A program made the position numbers and the translations under genes. A stretch of DNA of 64,000 bases from NCBI GenBank assembly GCA_037893245.1, contig JBAIAA010000117.1, positions 186,001 through 250,000 on the forward strand. Direction: 5' to 3'. Positions 47,165-60,700 of this stretch are shown here, piece by piece. Position 1 is the stretch's first letter, and every line of letters begins with the position of its first letter. Below the pieces are notes generated by a model, which had not been told where the DNA came from, did no database searches, and was given only the letters and a program-made list of their open reading frames with translations. The DNA comes from Crossaster papposus (Eukaryota; Echinodermata; Asteroidea; Velatida; Solasteridae).

Positions 47165-48600
47165 CCTAACAAACACTTTCCGGTTTTTCTCACCGTCAAA
47201 ACACGAAATGGACTTTCAACACTCCCAAATGGTCTATAGCGCTTAATAAGCCTAACAAACACTTTTCGGTTTTTTTCACCGTCAGAACACAAATTAGACT
47301 TCCAACGCTCCCAAATGGTCTATAGCGCTCATTTAGCCTAACAAACACTTTTCGGTTTTTTTTCACAGTCAGAACACCAAATGGACTTCCAACACTCCCA
47401 AACGGTCTATAGGCCTCAATGAGCCTAACAAACACTTTTCAAGTTTTTTCACCGTCAGAACACAAAATAGACTTCCAACGCTCCCAAATGGTCTATAGAG
47501 CTCATTTAGCCTAAAAAACCCTTTTCGGGTTTTTTTCACCATCAGAACACGAAATGGACTTCCAATACTCCCAAATGGTCTATAGAGCTCATTGAGCCTA
47601 ACAAACACTTTTCGGTTTTTTTCACCATCAGAACACGAAATGGACTTCCAATACTCCCAAATGGTCGATAGCGCTCAATAAGCGTAACAAACACTTTTCG
47701 GTTTTTCTCACCGTCAGAACACCAAATGGACATCCAACGCTCCCAAATGTTCTATAATACTCAATGAGCCTAACAAACACTTTTCGGGTTTTGTTCACCA
47801 TCAGCTATAGGCCTCAATGAGCCTAACAAACACTTTTCGGTTTTTTTCACCCTCAGAACACAAAATTGACTTCCAACACTCCCAAATGGTCTATAGGCCT
47901 CAATGAGCCTAACAAACACTTTTCGGGTTTTCTTCACCGTCAAAACACGAAATGGACTTTCAACACTCCCAAATGGTCTGTAGCGCTCAATAAGCCTAAC
48001 AAACACTTTTCGGGTTTTTCCACCTTCAGAACACAAAATAGACTTCCAACGCTCACAAATGGTCTATAGGCCTCAATGAGCCTAACAAACACTTTTCGGG
48101 TTTTTTCACCGTCAGAACACAAAATAGACTTCCAACGCTCCCAAATGGTCTATAGAGCTCATTTAGCCTAACAAACACTTTTCGGTTTTTTTCACCGCCA
48201 GAACACCAAATGGACATCCAACGCTCCCAAATGTTGTATAGTGCTCAATGAGCCTAACAAACACTTTTCGGGTTTTTTCACCGTCAGAACACAAAATAGA
48301 CTTCCAACGCTCCTAAATGGTCTATAGAGCTCATTTAGCCTAACAAACACTTTTCGGGTTTTGTTCACCATCAGAACACGAAATGGACTTCCAACGCTCC
48401 CAAATGGTAGCGCTCAATGAGCCTAACAAACACTTTTCGGTTTTTTTCACCATCAGCTATAGGCCTCAATTAGCCTAACAAACACTTTTCGGGTTTTTTC
48501 ACCGTCAGAACACAAAATAGACTTCCAACGCTCCCAAATGGTCTATAGAGCTCATTTAGCCTAACAAACACTTTTCGGTTTTTGTCACCGCCAGAACACC
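47165..48600 (+). repeat. Copy of 5.9-7.0 kb with a chimeric start
   Basis: The first unit (47165-47250) joins a D-like leader with CACTTTCCGG to the G core and the tail GCGCTTAATAAG; the same chimera follows the I unit at 56616-56698. From about 47.3 to 48.2 kb the order matches 5.9-6.8 kb (offset 41378). A private change near 47988 reads GGTCTGTAG. Confidence 0.8.
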
Positions 48601-49388
48601 AAATGGACATCCAACGCTCCCAAATGTTGTATAGTGCTCAATGAGCCTAACAAACACTTTTCGGGTTTTTTCACCGTCAGAACACAAAATAGACTTCCAA
48701 CGCTCCCAAATGGTCTATAGAGCTCATTTAGCCTAACAAACACTTTTCGGTTTTTTTCACCGCCAGAACACCAAATGGACATCCAACGCTCCCAAATGTT
48801 GTATAGTGCTCAATGAGCCTAACAAACACTTTTCGGGTTTTGTTCACCATCAGAACACGAAATGGACTTCCAATACTCCCAAATGGTCGATAGCGCTCAA
48901 TAAGCGTAACAAACACTTTTCGGTTTTTCTCACCGTCAGAACACCAAATGGACATCCAACGCTCCCAAATGTTCTATAGTGCTCAATGAGCCTAACAAAC
49001 ACTTTTCGGGTTTTGTTCACCATCAGCTATAGGCCTCAATGAGCCTAACAAACACTTTTCGGGTTTTTTCACCGTCAGAACACAAAATTGACTTCCAACA
49101 CTCCCAAATGGTCTATAGGCCTCAATGAGCCTAACAAACACTTTTCGGGTTTTCTTCACCGTCAAAACACGAAATGGACTTTCAACACTCCCAAATGGTC
49201 TATAGCGCTCAATAAGCCTAACAAACACTTTTCGAGTTTTTCCACCTTCAGAACACAAAATAGACTTCCAACGCTCCCAAATGGTCTATAGGCCTCAATG
49301 AGCCTAACAAACACTTTTCGGGTTTTTTCACCGTCAGAACACAAAATAGACTTCCAACGCTCCCAAATGGTCTATAGAGCTCATTTAG

Positions 49389-50078
49389 CCTAACAAACAC
49401 TTTTCGGTTTTTTTCACCGCCAGAACACCAAATGGACATCCAACGCTCCCAAATGTTGTATAGTGCTCAATGAGCCTAACAAACACTTTTCGGGTTTTTT
49501 CACCGTCAGAACACAAAATAGACTTCCAAAGCTCCCAAATGGTCTATAGAGCTCATTTAGCCTAACAAACACTTTTCGGGTTTTGTTCACCATCAGAACA
49601 CGAAATGGACTTCCAACGCTCCCAAATGGTCTATAGCGCTCAATGAGCCTAACAAACACTTTTTGGGTTTTTTCACCGTCAGAACACAAAATAGACTTCC
49701 AACGCTCCCAAATGGTCTATAGAGCTCATTTAGCCTAACAAACACTTTTCGGTTTTTTTCACCGCCAGAACACCAAATGGACATCCAACGCTCCCAAATG
49801 TTGTATAGTGCTCAATGAGCCTAACAAACACTTTTCGGGTTTTTTCACCGTCAGAACACAAAATAGACTTCCAAAGCTCCCAAATGGTCTATAGAGCTCA
49901 TTTAGCCTAACAAACACTTTTCGGGTTTTGTTCACCATCAGAACACGAAATGGACTTCCAACGCTCCCAAATGGTCTATAGCGCTCAATGAGCCTAACAA
50001 ACACTTTTTGGGTTTTTTCACCGTCAGAACACAAAATAGACTTCCAACGCTCCCAAATGGTCTATAGAGCTCATTTAG
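49389..50078 (+). repeat. 345-bp tandem duplication (A-B-J-B twice)
   Basis: The two rounds, 49389-49733 and 49734-50078, each equal 86+86+87+86 bp. Other copies of this neighbourhood (35.55 and 39.6 kb) have only one round, so the duplication is local. Upstream, 48601-49388 is ordinary B-A-C-D-E-F-G-H-B satellite. Confidence 0.9.
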
Positions 50079-53005
50079 CCTAACAAACACTTTTCGGTTT
50101 TTTTCACCGCCAGAACACCAAATGGACATCCAACGCTCCCAAATGTTGTATAGTGCTCAATGAGCCTAACAAACACTTTTCGGGTTTTTTCACCGTCAGA
50201 ACACAAAATAGACTTCCAACGCTCCCAAATGGTCTATAGAGCTCATTTAGCCTAACAAACACTTTTCGGGTTTTGTTCACCATCAGAACACGAAATGGAC
50301 TTCCAATACTCCCAAATGGTCGATAGCGCTCAATAAGCGTAACAAACACTTTTCGGTTTTTCTCACCGTCAGAACACCAAATGGACTTCCAACGCTCCCA
50401 AATGGTCTATAGCGCTCATTTAGCCTAACAAACACTTTTCGGTTTTTTTTCACCGTCAGAACACCAAATGGACTTCCAACACTCCCAAACGGTCTATAGG
50501 CCTCAATGAGCCTAACAAACACTTTTCAAGTTTTTTCACCGTCAGAACACAAAATAGACTTCCAACGCTCCCAAATGGTCTATAGAGCTCATTTAGCCTA
50601 ACAAACCCTTTTCGGGTTTTTTTCACCATCAGAACACGAAATGGACTTCCAATACTCCCAAATGGTCTATAGAGCTCATTGAGCCTAACAAACACTTTTC
50701 GGTTTTTTTCACCATCAGAACACGAAATGGACATCCAACGCTCCCAAATGTTCTATAATGCTCAATGAGCCTAACAAACACTTTTCGGTTTTTGTTCACC
50801 ATCAGCTATAGGCCTCAATGAGCCTAACAAACACTTTTCGGTTTTTTTCACCCTCAGAACACAAAATTGACTTCCAACACTCCCAAATGGTCTATAGGCC
50901 TCAATGAGCCTAACAAACACTTTTCGGGTTTTCTTCACCGTCAAAACACGAAATGGACTTTCAACACTCCCAAATGGTCTATAGCGCTCAATAAGCCTAA
51001 CAAACACTTTTCGGGTTTTTCCACCTTCAGAACACAAAATAGACTTCCAACGCTCACAAATGGTCTATAGGCCTCAATGAGCCTAACAAACACTTTTCGG
51101 GTTTTTTCACCGTCAGAACACAAAATAGACTTCCAACGCTCCCAAATGGTCTATAGAGCTCATTTAAGCCTAACAAACACTTTTCGGTTTTTTTCACCGC
51201 CAGAACACCAAATGGACATCCAACGCTCCCAAATGTTGTATAGTGCTCAATGAGCCTAACAAACACTTTTCGGGTTTTTTCACCGTCAGAACACAAAATA
51301 GACTTCCAACGCTCCTAAATGGTCTATAGAGCTCATTTAGCCTAACAAACACTTTTCGGGTTTTGTTCACCATCAGAACACGAAATGGACTTCCAACGCT
51401 CCCAAATGGTAGCGCTCAATGAGCCTAACAAACAGTTTTCGGGTTTTTTCACTATCAGCTATAGGCCTCAATGAGCCTAACAAACACTTTTCGGGTTTTT
51501 TCACCGTCAGAACACAAAATAGACTTCCAACGCTCTCAAATGGTCTATAGAGCTCATTTAGCCTAACAAACACTTTTCGTTTTTTTTCACCGCCAGAACA
51601 CCAAATGGACATCCAACGCTCCCAAATGTTGTATAGTGCTCAATGAGCCTAACAAACACTTTTCGGTTTTTTTCACCGTCAGAACACAAAATAGACTTCC
51701 AACGCTCCCAAATGGTCTATAGAGCTCATTTAGCCTAACAAACACTTTTCGGGTTTTGTTCACCATCAGAACACGAAATGGACTTCCAATACTCCCAAAT
51801 GGTCGATAGCGCTCAATAAGCGTAACAAACACTTTTCGGTTTTTCTCACCGTCAGAACACCAAATGGACATCCAACGCTCCCAAATGTTCTATAGTGCTC
51901 AATGAGCCTAACAAACACTTTTCGGGTTTTGTTCACCATCAGCTATAGGCCTCAATGAGCCTAACAAACACTTTTCGGGTTTTTTCACCGTCAGAACACA
52001 AAATTGACTTCCAACACTCCCAAATGGTCTATAGGCCTCAATGAGCCTAACAAACACTTTTCGGGTTTTCTTCACCGTCAAAACACGAAATGGACTTTCA
52101 ACACTCCCAAATGGTCTATAGCGCTCAATAAGCCTAACAAACACTTTTCGAGTTTTTCCACCTTCAGAACACAAAATAGACTTCCAACGCTCCCAAATGG
52201 TCTATAGGCCTCAATGAGCCTAACAAACACTTTTCGGGTTTTTTCACCGTCAGAACACAAAATAGACTTCCAACGCTCCCAAATGGTCTATAGAGCTCAT
52301 TTAGCCTAACAAACACTTTTCGGTTTTTTTCACCGCCAGAACACCAAATGGACATCCAACGCTCTCAAATGTTGTATAGTGCTCAATGAGCCTAACAAAC
52401 ACTTTTCGGGTTTTTTCACCGTCAGAACACAAAATAGACTTCCAAAGCTCCCAAATGGTCTATAGAGCTCATTTAGCCTAACAAACACTTTTCGGGTTTT
52501 GTTCACCATCAGAACACGAAATGGACTTCCAACGCTCCCAAATGGTCTATAGCGCTCAATGAGCCTAACAAACACTTTTTGGTTTTTTTCATCGTCAGAA
52601 CACAAAATAGACTTCCAACGCTCCCAAATGGTCTATAGAGCTCATTTAGCCTAACAAACACTTTTCGGTTTTTTTCACCGCCAGAACACCAAATGGACAT
52701 CCAACGCTCCCAAATGTTGTATAGTGCTCAATGAGCCTAACAAACACTTTTCGGGTTTTTTCACTGTCAGAACACAAAATAGACTTCCAACGCTCCCAAA
52801 TGGTCTATAGAGCTCATTTAGCCTAACAAACACTTTTCGGGTTTTGTTCACCATCAGAACACGAAATGGACTTCCAATACTCCCAAATGGTCGATAGCGC
52901 TCAATAAGCGTAACAAACACTTTTCGGTTTTTCTCACCGTCAGAACACCAAATGGACATCCAACGCTCCCAAATGTTCTATAGTGCTCAATGAGCCTAAC
53001 AAACA
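50079..53005 (+). repeat. 2.9 kb block, copy of 39.95-42.96 kb
   Basis: The offset is 10130 bp before and 10044 bp after the unit 50684-50769. That unit fuses the front of C to the back of D' and so lacks exactly 86 bp relative to other copies. The block includes the I-E start at 51341 and the J-K-A-B-C-D run. Confidence 0.86.
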
Positions 53006-55267
53006 CTTTTCGGGTTTTTTCACCGTCAGAACACAAAATAGACTTCCAACGCTCCTAAATGGTCTATAGAGCTCATTTAGCCTAACAAACACTTTTCGGG
53101 TTTTGTTCACCATCAGAACACGAAATGGACTTCCAACGCTCCCAAATGGTAGCGCTCAATGAGCCTAACAAACACTTTTCGGTTTTTTTCACCATCAGCT
53201 ATAGGCCTCAATGAGCCTAACAAACACTTTTCGGGTTTTTTCACCGTCAGAACACAAAATAGACTTCCAACGCTCCCAAACGGTCTATAGGCCTCAATGA
53301 GCCTAACAAACACTTTTCAAGTTTTTTCACCGTCAGAACACAAAATAGACTTCCAACGCTCCCAAATGGTCTATAGAGCTCATTTAGCCTAACAAACCCT
53401 TTTCGGGTTTTTTTCACCATCAGAACACGAAATGGACTTCCAATACTCCCAAATGGTCTATAGAGCTCATTGAGCCTAACAAACACTTTTCGGTTTTTTT
53501 CACCATCATAACACGAAATGGACTTCCAATACTCCCAAATGGTCGATAGCGCTCAATAAGCGTAACAAACACTTTTCGGTTTTTCTCACCGTCAGAACAC
53601 CAAATGGACATCCAACGCTCCCAAATGTTCTATAATGCTCAATGAGCCTAACAAACACTTTTCGGTTTTTGTTCACCATCAGCTATAGGCCTCAATGAGC
53701 CTAACAAACACTTTTCGGGTTTTTTCACCCTCAGAACACAAAATTGACTTCCAACACTCCCAAATGGTCTATAGGCCTCAATGAGCCTAACAAACACTTT
53801 TCGGGTTTTCTTCACCGTCAAAACACGAAATGGACTTTCAACACTCCCAAATGGTCTATAGCGCTCAATAAGCCTAACAAACACTTTTCGGGTTTTTCCA
53901 CCTTCAGAACACAAAATAGACTTCCAACGCTCACAAATGGTCTATAGGCCTCAATGAGCCTAACAAACACTTTTCGGGTTTTTTCACCGTCAGAACACAA
54001 AATAGACTTCCAACGCTCCCAAATGGTCTATAGAGCTCATTTAAGCCTAACAAACACTTTTCGGTTTTTTTCACCGCCAGAACACCAAATGGACATCCAA
54101 CGCTCCCAAATGTTGTATAGTGCTCAATGAGCCTAACAAACACTTTTCGGGTTTTTTCACCGTCAGAACACAAAATAGACTTCCAACGCTCCTAAATGGT
54201 CTATAGAGCTCATTTAGCCTAACAAACACTTTTCGGGTTTTGTTCACCATCAGAACACGAAATGGACTTCCAACGCTCCCAAATGGTAGCGCTCAATGAG
54301 CCTAACAAACAGTTTTCGGGTTTTTTCACTATCAGCTATAGGCCTCAATGAGCCTAACAAACACTTTTCGGGTTTTTTCACCGTCAGAACACAAAATAGA
54401 CTTCCAACGCTCTCAAATGGTCTATAGAGCTCATTTAGCCTAACAAACACTTTTCGGTTTTTTTCACCGCCAGAACACCAAATGGACATCCAACGCTCCC
54501 AAATGTTGTATAGTGCTCAATGAGCCTAACAAACACTTTTCGGGTTTTTTCACCGTCAGAACACAAAATAGACTTCCAACGCTCCCAAATGGTCTATAGA
54601 GCTCATTTAGCCTAACAAACACTTTTCGGGTTTTGTTTACCATCAGAACACGAAATGGACTTCCAATACTCCCAAATGGTCGATAGCGCTCAATAAGCGT
54701 AACAAACACTTTTCGGTTTTTCTCACCGTCAGAACACCAAATGGACATCCAACGCTCCCAAATGTTCTATAGTGCTCAATGAGCCTAACAAACACTTTTC
54801 GGGTTTTGTTCACCATCAGCTATAGGCCTCAATGAGCCTAACAAACACTTTTCGGGTTTTTTCACCGTCAGAACACAAAATTGACTTCCAACACTCCCAA
54901 ATGGTCTATAGGCCTCAATGAGCCTAACAAACACTTTTCGGGTTTTCTTCACCGTCAAAACACGAAATGGACTTTCAACACTCCCAAATGGTCTATAGCG
55001 CTCAATAAGCCTAACAAACACTTTTCGAGTTTTTCCACCTTCAGAACACAAAATAGACTTCCAACGCTCCCAAATGGTCTATAGGCCTCAATGAGCCTAA
55101 CAAACACTTTTCGGGTTTTTTCACCGTCAGAACACAAAATAGACTTCCAACGCTCCCAAATGGTCTATAGAGCTCATTTAGCCTAACAAACACTTTTCGG
55201 TTTTTTTCACCGCCAGAACACCAAATGGACATCCAACGCTCCCAAATGTTGTATAGTGCTCAATGAG
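53006..55267 (+). repeat. 2.3 kb block, copy of 50.4-52.4 kb
   Basis: The offset is 2791 bp before 53.5 kb and 2877 bp after, the 86-bp difference being the deletion at 50.7 kb. It opens with B and I-E units (no AAACAGTTTT mark) and a B/M hybrid at 53216-53301. Private changes are CACCATCATAAC near 53510 and TTTACCATC near 54638. Confidence 0.84.
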
Positions 55268-57044
55268 CCTAACAAACACTTTTCGAGTTTTCTCACCGTC
55301 AGAACACCAAATGGACATCCAACGCTCCCAAATGTTCTATAGTGCTCAATGAGCCTAACAAACACTTTTCGGTTTTTTTCACCGTCAGAACACAAAATTG
55401 ACTTCCAACACTCCCAAATGGTCTATAGGCCTCAATGAGCCTAACAAACACTTTTCGGGTTTTCTTCACCGTCAAAACACAAAATAGACTTCCAACGCTC
55501 CCAAATGGTCTATAGAGCTCATTTAGCCTAACAAACACTTTTCGGGTTTTGTTCACCGCCAGAACACCAAATGGACATCCAACGCTCCCAAATGTTGTAT
55601 AGTGCTCAATGAGCCTAACAAACACTTTTCGGGTTTTTTCACCGTCAGAACACAAAATAGACTTCCAAAGCTCCCAAATGGTCTATAGAGCTCATTTAGC
55701 CTAACAAACACTTTTCGGGTTTTGTTCACCATCAGAACACGAAATGGACTTCCAACGCTCCCAAATGGTCTATAGCGCTTAATGAGCCTAACAAACACTT
55801 TTTGGTTTTTTTCACCGTCAGAACACAAAATAGACTTCCAACGCTCCCAAATGGTCTATAGAGCTCATTTAGCCTAACAAACACTTTTCGGTTTTTTTCA
55901 CCGTCAGAACACAAAATTGACTTCCAACACTCCCAAATGGTCTATAGGCCTCAATGAGCCTAACAAACACTTTTCGGGTTTTCTTCACCGTCAAAACACG
56001 AAATGGACTTTCAACACTCCCAAATGGTCTATAGCGCTCAATAAGCCTAACAAACACTTTTCGGGTTTTTCCACCTTCAGAACACAAAATAGACTTCCAA
56101 CGCTCCCAAATGGTCTATAGGCCTCAATGAGCCTAACAAACACTTTTCGGGTTTTTTCACCGTCAGAACACAAAATAGACTTCCAACGCTCCCAAATGGT
56201 CTATAGAGCTCATTTAGCCTAACAAACACTTTTCGGTTTTTTTCACCGCCAGAACACCAAATGGACATCCAACGCTCTCAAATGTTGTATAGTGCTCAAT
56301 GAGCCTAACAAACACTTTTCGGGTTTTTTCACCGTCAGAACACAAAATAGACTTCCAACGCTCCCAAATGGTCTATAGAGCTCATTTAGCCTAACAAACA
56401 CTTTTCGGGTTTTGTTCACCATCAGAAGACGAAATGGACTTCCAACGCTCCCAAATGGTCTATAGCGCTCAATGAGCCTAACAAACACTTTTTGGTTTTT
56501 TTCACCATCAGCTATAGGCCTCAATGAGCCTAACAAACACTTTTCGGGTTTTTTTCACCGTCGGAACACAAAATAGACTTCCAACGCTCCTAAATGGTCT
56601 ATAGAGCTCATTTAGCCTAACAAACACTTTTCGGGTTTTGTTCACCATCAGAACACGAAATGGACTTCCAACGCTCCCAAATGGTAGCGCTCAATGAGCC
56701 TAACAAACACTTTCCGGTTTTTCTCACCGTCAAAACACGAAATGGACTTTCAACACTCCCAAATGGTCTATAGCGCTTAATAAGCCTAACAAACACTTTT
56801 CGGGTTTTTTCACCGTCAGAACACAAATTAGACTTCCAACGCTCCCAAATGGTCTATAGCGCTCATTTAGCCTAACAAACACTTTTCGGTTTTTTTTCAC
56901 AGTCAGAACACCAAATGGACTTCCAACACTCCCAAACGGTCTATAGGCCTCAATGAGCCTAACAAACACTTTTCGGTTTTTTTTCACCATCAGAACACAA
57001 AATAGACTTCCAACGCTCCCAAATGGTCTATAGAGCTCATTTAG
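55268..57044 (+). repeat. Mosaic block, mainly a copy of 42.9-44.0 kb
   Basis: It begins with an H/D hybrid (55268-55353). It then follows 42.9-43.5 kb at an offset of 12403, including both hybrid units, then F-G-H-B-A-B, a J with GAAGACG near 56427, an E, and I at 56616-56698. The part 56.43-56.98 kb matches 46.9-47.45 kb (offset 9534). Confidence 0.8.
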
Positions 57045-57734
57045 CCTAACAAACACTTTTCGGTTTTTTTCACCGCCAGAACACCAAATGGACATCCAAC
57101 GCTCCCAAATGTTGTATAGTGCTCAATGAGCCTAACAAACACTTTTCGGGTTTTTTCACCGTCAGAACACAAAATAGACTTCCAAAGCTCCCAAATGGTC
57201 TATAGAGCTCATTTAGCCTAACAAACACTTTTCGGGTTTTGTTCACCATCAGAACACGAAATGGACTTCCAACGCTCCCAAATGGTCTATAGCGCTCAAT
57301 GAGCCTAACAAACACTTTTTGGGTTTTTTCACCGTCAGAACACAAAATAGACTTCCAACGCTCCCAAATGGTCTATAGAGCTCATTTAGCCTAACAAACA
57401 CTTTTCGGTTTTTTTCACCGCCAGAACACCAAATGGACATCCAACGCTCCCAAATGTTGTATAGTGCTCAATGAGCCTAACAAACACTTTTCGGGTTTTT
57501 TCACCGTCAGAACACAAAATAGACTTCCAAAGCTCCCAAATGGTCTATAGAGCTCATTTAGCCTAACAAACACTTTTCGGGTTTTGTTCACCATCAGAAC
57601 ACGAAATGGACTTCCAACGCTCCCAAATGGTCTATAGCGCTCAATGAGCCTAACAAACACTTTTTGGTTTTTTTCACCGTCAGAACACAAAATAGACTTC
57701 CAACGCTCCAAAATGGTCTATAGAGCTCATTTAG
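57045..57734 (+). repeat. 345-bp tandem duplication, second locus
   Basis: A-B-J-B rounds lie at 57045-57389 and 57390-57734. The second round ends in CTTTTTGGTTTTTTTC and CTCCAAAATGG rather than CTTTTTGGG, so the two rounds have different sources or have been partly converted. Confidence 0.85.
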
Positions 57735-60700
57735 CCTAACAAACACCTTTCGGTTTTTTTCACCGCCAGAACACCAAATGGACATCCAACGCTCCCAAAT
57801 GTTGTATAGTGCTCAATGAGCCTAACAAACACTTTTCGGGTTTTTTCACCGTCAGAACACAAAATAGACTTCCAACGCTCCCAAATGGTCTATAGAGCTC
57901 ATTTAGCCTAACAAACACTTTTCGGGTTTTGTTCACCATCAGAACACGAAATGGACTTCCAATACTCCCAAATGGTCGATAGCGCTCAATAAGCGTAACA
58001 AACACTTTTCGGTTTTTCTCACCGTCAGAACACCAAATGGACATCCAACGCTCCCAAATGTTCTATAGTGCTCAATGAGCCTAACAAACACTTTTCGGTT
58101 TTTTTCACCGTCAGAACACAAAATTGACTTCCAACACTCCCAAATGGTCTATAGGCCTCAATGAGCCTAACAAACACTTTTCGGGTTTTCTTCACCGTCA
58201 AAACACGAAATGGACTTTCAACACTCCCAAATGGTCTATAGCGCTCAATAAGCCTAACAAACACTTTTCGGGTTTTTCCACCTTCAGAACACAAAATAGA
58301 CTTCCAACGCTCCCAAATGGTCTATAGGCCTCAATGAGCCTAACAAACACTTTTCGGGTTTTTTCACCGTCAGAACACAAAATAGACTTCCAACGCTCCC
58401 AAATGGTCTATAGAGCTCATTTAGCCTAACAAACACTTTTCGTTTTTTTTCACCGCCAGAACACCAAATGGACATCCAACGCTCCCAAATGTTGTATAGT
58501 GCTCAATGAGCCTAACAAACACTTTTCGGTTTTTTTCACCGTCAGAACACAAAATAGACTTCCAACGCTCCCAAATGGTCTATAGAGCTCATTTAGCCTA
58601 ACAAACACTTTTCGGTTTTTTTTCACCGTCAGAACACCAAATGGACTTCCAACACTCCCAAACGGTCTATAGGCCTCAATGAGCCTAACAAACACTTTTC
58701 AAGTTTTTTCACCGTCAGAACACAAAATAGACTTCCAACGCTCCCAAATGGTCTATAGAACTCATTTAGCCTAACAAACCCTTTTCGGTTTTTTTTCACC
58801 ATCAGAACACGAAATGGACTTCCAATACTCCCAAATGGTCTATAGAGCTCATTGAGCCTAACAAACACTTTTCGGTTTTTTTCACCATCAGAACACGAAA
58901 TGGACTTCCAATACTCCCAAATGGTCGATAGCGCTCAATAAGCGTAACAAACACTTTTCGGTTTTTCTCACCGTCAGAACACCAAATGGACATCAAACGC
59001 TCCCAAATGTTCTATAATGCTCATTGAGCCTAACAAACACTTTTCGGGTTTTGTTCACCATCAGCTATAGGCCTCAATGAGCCTAACAAACACTTTTCGG
59101 GTTTTTTCACCCTCAGAACACAAAATTGACTTCCAACACTCCCAAATGGTCTATAGGCCTCAATGAGCCTAACAAACACTTTTCGGGTTTTCTTCACCGT
59201 CAAAACACGAAATGGACTTTCAACACTCCCAAATGGTCTATAGCGCTCAATAAGCCTAACAAACACTTTTCGGGTTTTTCCACCTTCAGAACACAAAATA
59301 GACTTCCAACGCTCACAAATGGTCTATAGGCCTCAATGAGCCTAACAAACACTTTTCGGGTTTTTTCACCGTCAGAACACAAAATAGACTTCCAACGCTC
59401 CCAAATGGTCTATAGAGCTCATTTAGCCTAACAAACACTTTTCGGTTTTTTTCACCGCCAGAACACCAAATGGACATCCAACGCTCCCAAATGTTGTATA
59501 GTGCTCAATGAGCCTAACAAACACTTTTCGGGTTTTTTCACCGTCAGAACACATAATAGACTTCCAACGCTCCTAAATGGTCTATAGAGCTCATTTAGCC
59601 TAACAAACACTTTTCGGGTTTTGTTCACCATCAGAACACGAAATGGACTTCCAACGCTCCCAAATGGTAGCGCTCAATGAGCCTAACAAACACTTTTCGG
59701 TTTTTTTCACCATCAGCTATAGGCCTCAATGAGCCTAACAAACACTTTTCGGGTTTTTTCACCGTCAGAACACAAAATAGACTTCCAACGCTCCCAAATG
59801 GTCTATAGAGCTCATTTAGCCTAACAAACACTTTTCGGTTTTTTTCACCGCCAGAACACCAAATGGACATCCAACGCTCCCAAATGTTGTATAGTGCTCA
59901 ATGAGCCTAACAAACACTTTTCGGGTTTTTTCACCGTCAGAACACAAAATAGACTTCCAACGCTCCCAAATGGTCTATAGAGCTCATTTAGCCTAACAAA
60001 CACTTTTCGGGTTTTGTTCACCATCAGAACACGAAATGGACTTCCAACGCTCCCAAATGGTCTATAGCGCTCAATGAGCCTAACAAACACTTTTCGGTTT
60101 TTTTCACCATCAGCTATAGGCCTCAATGAGCCTAACAAACACTTTTCGGGTTTTTTCACCGTCGGAACACAAAATAGACTTCCAACGCTCCTAAATGGTC
60201 TATAGAGCTCATTTAGCCTAACAAACACTTTTCGGGTTTTGTTCACCATCAGAACACGACTTTCAACACTCCCAAAATGGTCTATAGCGCTTAATAAGCC
60301 TAACAAACACTTTTCGGGTTTTTTTCACCATCAGCTATAGGCCTTAATAAGCCTAACAAACACTTTTCGGGTTTTTTCACCGTCAGAACACAAATTAGAC
60401 TTCCAACGCTCCCAAATGGTCTATAGCGCTCATTTAGCCTAACAAACACTTTTCGGTTTTTTTTCACAGTCAGAACACCAAATGGACTTCCAACACTCCC
60501 AAACGGTCTATAGGCCTCAATGAGCCTAACAAACACTTTTCAAGTTTTTTCACCGTCAGAACACAAAATAGACTTCCAACGCTCCCAAATGGTCTATAGA
60601 GCTCATTTAGCCTAACAAACCCTTTTCGGGTTTTTTTCACCATCAGAACACGAAATGGACTTCCAATACTCCCAAATGGTCTATAGAGCTCATTGAGCCT

